Below, one piece after another: positions 56,799-64,000 of a stretch of DNA of 64,000 bases; positions within the stretch are counted from its first letter, which is position 1; each line of letters opens with the position of its first letter. Made by a program: the position numbers and the translations under genes. The notes under the pieces are model-generated. The model was not told the origin of the DNA. It did no database searches and saw nothing but the letters and a program-made list of their open reading frames with translations. Source of the stretch: an uncultured Pseudomonadota bacterium. GTDB taxonomy: Bacteria; Myxococcota_A; UBA796; SXON01. The stretch lies in contig CAIXRH010000337.1 in assembly GCA_903921785.1 (NCBI GenBank), forward strand, positions 1 to 64,000. Reading direction: 5' to 3'.

Positions 56799-59700
56799 CT
56801 AGGAGCGCCGACGGCTGCGAAGCAGCGCCGCGGCGGCGAGGAGGGGGAGCGCGGCCGCGGGGCCGCCGGAGGTGGAGCAACCCCCGTGGTAGTAGCCGTC
56901 GGGCAGGTCGGCGGCGGAGAGCGGATCGCTGCCGGCGTCCACCTCCACGCCATCGGGCGCCCCATCCCCGTCGGTGTCTTCCAGCGTCGGGTCGGTGCCG
57001 GTGTCGTTCACCTCGGCCCCGTCGGTGAGCCCGTCGCCGTCGGTGTCGGGGCTCCCGGGGTCGGTGCCGAGGTCGCCTTCTTCCGCGTCGGTGAGCCCGT
57101 CGCCGTCGGTGTCCACGTCGGCGACCGGCGCGTCGTCCGCACCGTCGAGCGGGTCGGTGCCCGCCCCGACTTCGTCGCCGTCGGAGACGCCGCCGTCGTC
57201 GGTGTCGGCGTCGAGCGGGTCGGTGCGGGTGTCGTTTACCTCGGCGCCGTCGGTGAGCCCGTCGCCATCGGTGTCGGGATTGGTCGGATCGGTGCCCAGG
57301 TCGGCCTCGGCGGCGTCCGTCAGCCCGTCGCCGTCGCTGTCGTCCGGCGCGGCCACGTCGTCGCTGCCGTCGAGCGGATCGGTGCCCGCCCCGACTTCGT
57401 CACCGTCGGAGACGCCGCCGTCGTCGGTGTCGTGGTCGTTCGGGTCGGTCTCGGTGGCGCCCACCGCGCCGTCGTGGTCCGCGTCCTCGGTGCCGTCGAG
57501 GAGGCCGTCGGTGTCGGAGTCCGGATCGAGGGGGTCGGTGGTCGTCGAGGGGTCGCTGTCGGGCACGAAGGCGGCGCCGGTGTCGTCGGACAGGGGCTCG
57601 GTGAGGCCGAGCTCCTGGCCGTCGCCGAGGCCGTCGCCGTCGGAGTCGAACGCGGTCGGGTCGGTCTCGCCCGCGCCGATCACGCCGTCGCCGTTGCTGT
57701 CTTCGTCGCCGTCGGAGAGGCCGTCGTCGTCGCTGTCGGCGTCGGCGGGGTCCGTGCCGAGGCCCGCCTCGACGGCGTCGGAGAGCCCGTCGCCGTCGGC
57801 GTCGTCGCCCACCACGGGCACGTCGTCGGACGCGTCGAGCGGATCGGTGCCGCGGCCCACCTCGGTGCCGTCGTCGATGGTGCCGCCGTCGGTGTCCGCG
57901 TTTTTGGGGTCGGTCTCGGTGGCGGCCACCGCCCCGTCCTGGTTCGCGTCCTCCACGCCGTCGGCGAGGGTGTCGCCGTCGCTGTCGGCGTGGCCGGGGT
58001 CGGTGGTGGTCGAGGGATCGGCGTCGGCCACGAAGACCGAAGCGTCGGTGCCCACGCCCTGCGGCGCCGTCAGCCCGAGCTCCTGCCCGTCGCCGAGCCC
58101 GTCGCCGTCGCTGTCGAACGCGGTGGGATCGGTCTCGCCCAGGCCCACGCTGCCGTCGTGATCGGCGTCCTCGACGCCGTCGAGGAGCCCGTCGTCGTCG
58201 GAGTCGTCGTCCTCGGGGTTGGTGCCGCCCAAGGCCTCGACGTCGTCGGTGAGGCCGTCGCCGTCGGTGTCCGCGACCGGCACGTCGTCGTTCGGGTCGA
58301 GCGGGTCGGTGCCGCGCCCGACCTCGGTGCCGTCGTCGATGGTGCCGCCGTCCGTGTCGAGGTTGTTCGGGTCGGTCTCGGTGGCGCCCACGGCGCCGTC
58401 GGCGTCCGCGTCCTCGGCGCTGTCGGAGAGGGTGTCCCCGTCGCTGTCGGCGTCGAGCGGGTCGGTGGTGGTGCCGGGGTCGAGGTCGGGCAGGAAGGTG
58501 CCACTGTCCGTGTCCGCGCCCTGCGCCGCGACGAGGCCGAGCTCCTGCCCGTCGCCCAGGCCGTCGCCGTCGCTGTCGAAGGTGCGGGGGTCGGTCTCGT
58601 CCGCGTCGACCACGCCGTCCTGGTCGGCGTCTTCTACGCCGTCGAGGAGCCCGTCGTCGTCACTGTCGTCGTCGGCCGGGTCGGTGCCGAGGGTGGCCTC
58701 GGTGGTGTCGAGGAGGCCGTCGCCATCGCTGTCGCCGGGGGCCACGTCGTCACTGGGGTCGAGCGGATCCGTGCCGCGGGTCACCTCGACGCCGTCATTC
58801 ACGCTGCCGCCGTCGGTGTCGGCCAGGCCGGGATCGGTCTCACTCGGGGCCACGACGCCGTCCTGATCGGCGTCCTCCACCCCGTCGTCGAGCTGGTCGC
58901 CGTCGGTATCCGCCACGGTGGGGTCCGTCGTGGTGAGCGGATCGGCGTCGGCGACGAACAACGAAGCGTCGGTGTCGGCGCCCTGGGCGGCGGTGAGGCC
59001 GGACTCGAGGCCGTCGCTCAGCCCGTCGCCGTCGGTGTCCCAGGCGGTCGGGTCGGTCTCGGTGCTGTCCACCACCCCGTCCAGGTCGGCGTCTTCGGTG
59101 CCGTCGAGGAGCCCATCGTCGTCGGAGTCGTCGTCGAGCGAGTCGGTGGCGCCGGCCAGCTCGGTGGCGGTGAGCAGGCCGTCGTCGTCGTCGTCGGTGT
59201 CGAGGTAGTTGGCGACGCCGTCGCCGTCGGTGTCGTCGTTGGTGGAGTCGCCGTCGCCGTCGACGTCCTCCTCCGAGTCCAGGAGGCCGTCGCCGTCGGT
59301 GTCCGCGACCACGGTCCCGTCGAGGTACGTGAGGTCGGAGGCGATATCCGCCAGGGTGCAGGTGCCCGAGTCGTCGCACCCGGCGAGGTCCACCGAGAGG
59401 GAGCGTGCGTTGGAGGAGGTGCCCGCCATGAAGTACAGCGGCCCCGTGCCGACCTGCGCTTCGAGGTCGGCGAGGGAGATGGCGAAGTCGAGGAAGTAGT
59501 CGGCGGTGCCGTTGAACGACGTGCTCGCCGCCTTCACCTCCAGGTTTCCGGTGCCCGAGGTGTAGTCGATCGCGACGGGGTAGCCGGCGACGTCGGTCTC
59601 GGCCTGATCGGAAGGATCGCCGGTGGTGCCCGGCGAGGTGTTCTGGGCGAAGACGAGCTCCTCCCGGATGCCGTCCGCCATCAGCGCGTATTCGTACGCG

Positions 59701-60038
59701 CTGAAGTCGCCGTCCGTGTCGAAGAGCAGGCCCCAGCCGTAGGCGCGGAGGTTGGTGGACGACTGCAGCGGCGACGCGTCCAGGCGGAGGCGGACCATGA
59801 AGTCGGTGCCGTCGACGTAGACGAAGACCGCGGGGTCCGTCGTGTCGCCCACGATCTCCCGGCCGTTGTTCTGGCCGTCCCCGTAGATGTCGCCCATCCC
59901 CTGCCCGTCCTGGGCCAGGGCCACCCAGTCGGCGTCGGCGGGGAAGCTGGCGGCGCGCGCGACCGAGGGGGCAAAGCTCGCGAGCAGCAGGAGCATCGTG
60001 GGGGACCAGCGGCGGGGGCGACGGGCGGCGTTGAGCAT
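56799..60038 (-). CDS. Giant thrombospondin type 3 repeat surface protein with MYXO-CTERM-like tail
   Basis: Signal peptide [29 protein letters not shown]; >25 DxDxDGLxDxxE repeats; C-terminus [31 protein letters not shown]. Confidence 0.92.
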   Translation of the reverse strand: MLNAARRPRRWSPTMLLLLASFAPSVARAASFPADADWVALAQDGQGMGDIYGDGQNNGREIVGDTTDPAVFVYVDGTDFMVRLRLDASPLQSSTNLRAYGWGLLFDTDGDFSAYEYALMADGIREELVFAQNTSPGTTGDPSDQAETDVAGYPVAIDYTSGTGNLEVKAASTSFNGTADYFLDFAISLADLEAQVGTGPLYFMAGTSSNARSLSVDLAGCDDSGTCTLADIASDLTYLDGTVVADTDGDGLLDSEEDVDGDGDSTNDDTDGDGVANYLDTDDDDDGLLTATELAGATDSLDDDSDDDGLLDGTEDADLDGVVDSTETDPTAWDTDGDGLSDGLESGLTAAQGADTDASLFVADADPLTTTDPTVADTDGDQLDDGVEDADQDGVVAPSETDPGLADTDGGSVNDGVEVTRGTDPLDPSDDVAPGDSDGDGLLDTTEATLGTDPADDDSDDDGLLDGVEDADQDGVVDADETDPRTFDSDGDGLGDGQELGLVAAQGADTDSGTFLPDLDPGTTTDPLDADSDGDTLSDSAEDADADGAVGATETDPNNLDTDGGTIDDGTEVGRGTDPLDPNDDVPVADTDGDGLTDDVEALGGTNPEDDDSDDDGLLDGVEDADHDGSVGLGETDPTAFDSDGDGLGDGQELGLTAPQGVGTDASVFVADADPSTTTDPGHADSDGDTLADGVEDANQDGAVAATETDPKNADTDGGTIDDGTEVGRGTDPLDASDDVPVVGDDADGDGLSDAVEAGLGTDPADADSDDDGLSDGDEDSNGDGVIGAGETDPTAFDSDGDGLGDGQELGLTEPLSDDTGAAFVPDSDPSTTTDPLDPDSDTDGLLDGTEDADHDGAVGATETDPNDHDTDDGGVSDGDEVGAGTDPLDGSDDVAAPDDSDGDGLTDAAEADLGTDPTNPDTDGDGLTDGAEVNDTRTDPLDADTDDGGVSDGDEVGAGTDPLDGADDAPVADVDTDGDGLTDAEEGDLGTDPGSPDTDGDGLTDGAEVNDTGTDPTLEDTDGDGAPDGVEVDAGSDPLSAADLPDGYYHGGCSTSGGPAAALPLLAAAALLRSRRRS
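57590..59000 (-). repeat. Higher-order tandem repeat of 154-156 codons inside the TSP3 protein
   Basis: Counted from 'GL(T/V)A(A/P)QG..TD' to the next occurrence: 154, 154 and 156 aa. Confidence 0.85.
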
Positions 60039-60166
60039 GGGGCTCCGGGGTTCACGAGCGCGCCCGAGGGCGGACGCGGCGCGCGCAGTACGATCGACAG
60101 GACCCTCTGGATACCTGAGCGGCGCAAATACGACCACGTCGACCTGGCGCGCTACGTCGGCGGAGC

Positions 60167-61528
60167 ATGCGCCGCGCTACCGCTCTCGCTTTTTTCTTCG
60201 CGCTGGGGAGCGCCGGGGCCGCCGCCTGGTGGGGCCCCCGCTACGCCTGGGATCACGGCGCGTCCCGCCGTTTCGGCGTGCACGACACCGTGGTCTTCGT
60301 GGTGCTCGACACCGTTCGCGCCGACCACAGCTCCCTCTGCGGCTACGACCGCGAGACGACGCCCACCCTGGCCGCCCTCGCCAAGGCCGGCGCCACCTAC
60401 ACCTGTCGTTCGTACGCCCCGGGCACCTGGACCGTCCCCAGCCACGCCAGCTTCTTCACCGGCGCCACGGTGCTCGAGCACGGCGCCCACGAGCTCCCCC
60501 GCCCCGACGGCGACGTGGCGACCGGCACCCACGTCCCCTGCGCGCCGCTCGACGGGAAGCTCCCGACCCTCGCCGAGACGATGAAGGCCAAGGGGTACCG
60601 CACGCTGATGGTCTCGCAGAACCCGGTGGTCACGGGTGCGATGGGGCTCACCCGCGGCTTCGACCACACCTTCACCGCGACCCAGTGGCACCAGACCCCC
60701 GGGGACGCCTGGCCCGAGCTGCTGGAAGCCCAGGTGCGCGAGGGCTTCCGCGGCGCGGATGAAAAGCTGTTCTTGTTCCTCAACATCGCCGAGGCGCACG
60801 GGCCATGGTGGGAGGCGCGCAAGGGCGAGCCGTTCCCCGGCCGTCGGCTCTGGTACAACCTCGCGAACCCCCACAACGCGTGGCGCCGTTGGTACGACGG
60901 GAACCCCTCGGAGGCGGAGAAGGCGCAGGTGACGAGCCGCCTGCACGACGCCTACGACCTCGGCGTTTGGCGCGCCGATCACGCCCTCGGGCTGGCCCTC
61001 GCCCGGCTCCGCGACCTGGGCGTCTGCGGCGACGACTGCCGGGTGGTCGTCGTGGGGGACCACGGGGAGATGCTCGGGGAGCACGACGCGATCGACCACG
61101 GTTTTGTGCCCTGGGAGGGCAACCAGCGGGTGCCGCTGCTCGTCGCCGGTCCGGACGCGCCCGCCGTCCCCGAGCCGGTGAGCGGCCGCGAGGTGTACGA
61201 TCTGCTCACGACAGGCGCCTTTCCCGCGGAACGAAAGAGCATCGAGGCCGCGTTCTGGCCCCACGCCGGTCGGTGGGAGCGCAGCAACCACCGGGCCTAC
61301 GGCTCCCGCGGGCTCATGTGGTGGAGCGGCGCGGAGAAGTGGACCTGGACCGACGCGACCTGGACGCACCATGACGTGGTCGCGGACCCCGGGGAGCGGA
61401 TCCCGCTCGGCGGAGAACCTCCTCCGGAGGCGCTGAAGGCGGCGGAAGCGGTCGCGGCGGTTCCGGACGCGCTGGGCACGGACCCCACGGTCACCGAGCT
61501 GCTCAAGGCGGCGGGGTACGTGGAATAG
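60167..61528 (+). CDS. Sulfatase/alkaline phosphatase-superfamily hydrolase
   Basis: '[70 protein letters not shown]', '[20 protein letters not shown]'. Confidence 0.92.
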   Translation: MRRATALAFFFALGSAGAAAWWGPRYAWDHGASRRFGVHDTVVFVVLDTVRADHSSLCGYDRETTPTLAALAKAGATYTCRSYAPGTWTVPSHASFFTGATVLEHGAHELPRPDGDVATGTHVPCAPLDGKLPTLAETMKAKGYRTLMVSQNPVVTGAMGLTRGFDHTFTATQWHQTPGDAWPELLEAQVREGFRGADEKLFLFLNIAEAHGPWWEARKGEPFPGRRLWYNLANPHNAWRRWYDGNPSEAEKAQVTSRLHDAYDLGVWRADHALGLALARLRDLGVCGDDCRVVVVGDHGEMLGEHDAIDHGFVPWEGNQRVPLLVAGPDAPAVPEPVSGREVYDLLTTGAFPAERKSIEAAFWPHAGRWERSNHRAYGSRGLMWWSGAEKWTWTDATWTHHDVVADPGERIPLGGEPPPEALKAAEAVAAVPDALGTDPTVTELLKAAGYVE

Positions 61529-61540
61529 GGGTAACCCCTT

Positions 61541-61630
61541 GTTCCCCCTCCCGGCCCGGCTACGCCTGGCCCACTCCGGGCGTCGCGAGCCCAATGTGGG
61601 CCAGCCCCGATGAGCGTCGGCGCACGCGGC
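61541..61630 (-). repeat. Post-stop intergenic repeat, copy F (with insertion)
   Basis: gttccccctcccggcccggctacgcctggcccactccgggcgtcgcgagcccaatg...gcgtcggcgcacgcgg, 12 bp after the sulfatase stop. Confidence 0.6.
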
Positions 61631-61731
61631 GGCGGCGCTCCCACCCATGCGGCCATTCTCCCCCCGGCGGTTCCTCGACCGCCCCACGTTCGCGGCCGAA
61701 CTGATACGTGTGCGCGGACGCGAGGTCCCCG

Positions 61732-64000
61732 ATGAAGCCGCCGCCGCCCCCGAACGAAGACCCCGTCCGGTCGCTCGATCATCACCAGCAGCCGTACGTG
61801 TACCCGAAGGGCTCCGGCGTCACAGACCCGGCGCTCGCCGCGGCGATCGCCTACGCCAGCGAGGTCTGTCCGCTGTACGGGATCTCCCCAGAGAGCCTGG
61901 CCACCCCGCTCGCCGCCGCGCCTTGCGCCTACGATCCCAAGGAGCCGGTGCGGTACCTCCACGACAAGGCGGCGCCGGAGGGGCCCGCGGTGGTGTTCCA
62001 GCGCCACGAGCTCGGCCTGCCCGTGCTCGGCGAAGGGCTGGCGGTGCTGGTGCGGTTGCGCGCGCAGGAGGCCCACGTCTTGGCCTCGTTCTCGGGCGAG
62101 CCGGCGAAGTACGCGGCGAAGCCGGTCGACGGCGCGGCGCTCAAGAAGGCGCTCGACCACCCGGTGGACTTTGTGATCGAGGCGCTGGGCACGCTCTACC
62201 CCAAGCTCACGGCGGGTACGAAGCCGACCCTGGTCTCGTCCCGGGCGTGCATCGCCCGCGCGCTGCCCGGGCGCGGGGGCCCGCCCGACCAGTGGCCCTG
62301 GTCCGACCTCCATCCGTTGCCGAAGGCGCTCGGCGCCGGCGGGGCCGCGGTCGCGATCGAGGTGGTGCTCACGGCGACGGAAGCACCGTTCTTGGGGGGC
62401 GCGCTGCGGGTCCGGGTGGCCCTCAGCCAGCACGCGGTCCTGAGCCTGGAGCTGCCGGCCTCGGGGGTCACGGTGAGCACCACCACCTATGGCTGGGACC
62501 CGGTCACCCGCGGCCTCGCCGGCCTCTCCCCCACGAGCAGCGCCGCGGCCCTCGACGCCGTGCGCGAGACCATCCCGCTGGACATCACCGCCACGGCCCC
62601 GCTCACCACCTCGCGGGTCTACAGCATCAACGTCAACGGCCCGATCGATCTCCCTGCTGCTCCGTACACCGACTCGATCCGAAGCGCGACGGGGGCGCGG
62701 CTGGCGGCGGTGGTGGCGGCGGACGCCGCGTTCGCCGCCATGGAGGACCTCGGGTTCACCCTCACGACGTACCTCCCGGGGCAGGTCGCCAACGGGCGCT
62801 GGCCGCTCCCGATCGACGGCAGCTGCGGGGCCGCGCCGGGCGTCACGGTGAATGTCACCGACTGGGCGTCGGTGCTCACCTTCGGCGCCCCGGCGAACAC
62901 CGCCTCCGGCGGCGTGGACCGGCGGGTGGTCTTCCACGAGGTCTTCGGCCACGTGGTGCTCCTGAACCGGGTCGGCCAGCTCAACCTCCCGTTCGCCCAT
63001 TCGTTCGGCGACGGCATCGCGGCGATCCTCGCCGATGTGGACATGGTGGATCGTGCCGACTTCCGCACCTTCCCGTTCACCCATCCCGCGGATGCGAACG
63101 TGTTCGACACCGGAGACGAATTCGCCCGCCGGCACGACCGCGTGCCGACGGCCGGGAAGAACTGGGGCTGGGGCGCGGGGATCCATCCGGCCGGCTTCAG
63201 CCTCGACGCCTACCGGGAAGAGCAGAAGCTCTCCTCAACGCTCTTCCGCCTCTACCGGGCGCTGGGCGGCGACTCGAGCAACGCGAGCGTCCGCCGCAAC
63301 GCCGCCCGGATCACCACCTGGCTCACCCTGAAGACCGCGGAGGGCCTGTCCACGGCGGCCCTCGCCGACACCCCGGAGCTGTTCGCGGGGGCGATGTTCG
63401 CCGCGGACGGCCAGGACTGGACGACGATGGGCTGGTACGGCGGCGCCTGGCACAAGGTGATCCGCTGGGCGTTCGAGAAGCAGGGGCTCTACACGTCGCC
63501 GGTCTCGGTGGAAACGGTCGGCCTCCCGCCTGCGGTCGACCTCTTCGTCGCCAACGCCAGGGGCGGCGAGTACGGGTACGCCTCGACGTGGAGCACGACC
63601 ACCGGGATCTGGAATCGGAAGGCCGCCGACGGCGGCACGACCCACCAGACGCCGGTGTATGGCGCCACCAACTACCTCTACGTGAAGCTTGGGAACCGCG
63701 GTGCGACCGCCGCGGCGGACGTGAAGGTCTCCGCCTGGCTCTCGACCAAGGCCGCCGCGAGCTTCCCCGGCGACTTCCTGGGGATCGGCAAGGTCTCGGG
63801 CTCCTCCAACATCGCGCTCACGCTCGGCGCGCCGATCGTGCCGGGCGGCGACCCCGGAACGGTGGTCGTCGGACCGTTCGCGTGGCGGCCAAAATCTTCG
63901 TACTTCCAGACGATCCTCGTCGCGGCGGAGCACGCCGACGATCGCTCGAACCTCGGGTCGTTCAGCGCCGCCGAGCCGATCTCGGTCGCCCGGCTGGTGC
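61732..64000 (+). CDS. Large putative metallopeptidase-like protein (HEXXXH), truncated by window end
   Basis: Own translation from ATG 61732: MKPPPPPNEDPVRSLDHHQQPYVYPKGSGVTDPALAAAIAYASEVCPLYGISPES...'RRVVFHEVFGHVVLLNRVGQLNLPFAHSFGDGIAAILADVDM'...; open to 64000, not in the ORF track. Confidence 0.8.
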   Translation, partial: MKPPPPPNEDPVRSLDHHQQPYVYPKGSGVTDPALAAAIAYASEVCPLYGISPESLATPLAAAPCAYDPKEPVRYLHDKAAPEGPAVVFQRHELGLPVLGEGLAVLVRLRAQEAHVLASFSGEPAKYAAKPVDGAALKKALDHPVDFVIEALGTLYPKLTAGTKPTLVSSRACIARALPGRGGPPDQWPWSDLHPLPKALGAGGAAVAIEVVLTATEAPFLGGALRVRVALSQHAVLSLELPASGVTVSTTTYGWDPVTRGLAGLSPTSSAAALDAVRETIPLDITATAPLTTSRVYSINVNGPIDLPAAPYTDSIRSATGARLAAVVAADAAFAAMEDLGFTLTTYLPGQVANGRWPLPIDGSCGAAPGVTVNVTDWASVLTFGAPANTASGGVDRRVVFHEVFGHVVLLNRVGQLNLPFAHSFGDGIAAILADVDMVDRADFRTFPFTHPADANVFDTGDEFARRHDRVPTAGKNWGWGAGIHPAGFSLDAYREEQKLSSTLFRLYRALGGDSSNASVRRNAARITTWLTLKTAEGLSTAALADTPELFAGAMFAADGQDWTTMGWYGGAWHKVIRWAFEKQGLYTSPVSVETVGLPPAVDLFVANARGGEYGYASTWSTTTGIWNRKAADGGTTHQTPVYGATNYLYVKLGNRGATAAADVKVSAWLSTKAAASFPGDFLGIGKVSGSSNIALTLGAPIVPGGDPGTVVVGPFAWRPKSSYFQTILVAAEHADDRSNLGSFSAAEPISVARLV

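Noticed and set aside
56514-60584. 1356-aa plus-strand ORF antisense to the TSP3 and OmpA genes
   Set aside because: Val/Gly/Arg-rich shadow of the DxDxDG repeat coding on the minus strand; no domains, and it would overlap three well-supported genes.

Overview
This is a 64 kb, very GC-rich, gene-dense window that looks like Myxococcota or a related deltaproteobacterial lineage. Supporting traits are MYXO-CTERM-like tails, PEGA, MopE-like and thrombospondin type 3 (TSP3) surface proteins, and many lipoproteins. I support about 54 protein-coding genes. Two are cut by the window edges and are missing from the ORF track (1-728 minus and 61732-64000 plus). There is one tRNA-Ala(GGC) with a good promoter and terminator.

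Main gene blocks:
- A PEGA/zinc-ribbon protein and an acyl-CoA dehydrogenase.
- A long radical-SAM protein.
- A PLP decarboxylase translationally coupled to a small 4-TM transporter.
- A cAMP cassette: class III cyclase, an acyl-transferase fused to a cNMP-binding domain, and a methyltransferase.
- A MacAB/TolC-type efflux operon.
- A cell-surface polysaccharide/lipid cluster with GT39-like, GT2, flippase, MBOAT, SGNH, sugar epimerase and MlaE/F-like genes.
- A block of secreted calcium-binding-type surface proteins (OmpA, TSP3).

Structures not explained by the genes:
- An intergenic element of about 50 bp repeated 6 times, in 5-6 cases just 3' of a stop codon and always in the same orientation to that gene.
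- A tandem array of three palindromes of about 63 bp that encodes the end of a GrpB-family gene.
- A pair of inverted hairpin elements plus a 28-bp perfect repeat.
- A 'CCACGGAGGACACGGAG' element with terminal inverted repeats.
- A 154-156 aa higher-order repeat in the TSP3 protein.

Most other long ORFs in the track are opposite-strand or shifted-frame shadows caused by high GC. All family names come from reading motifs by eye. No database search was run.
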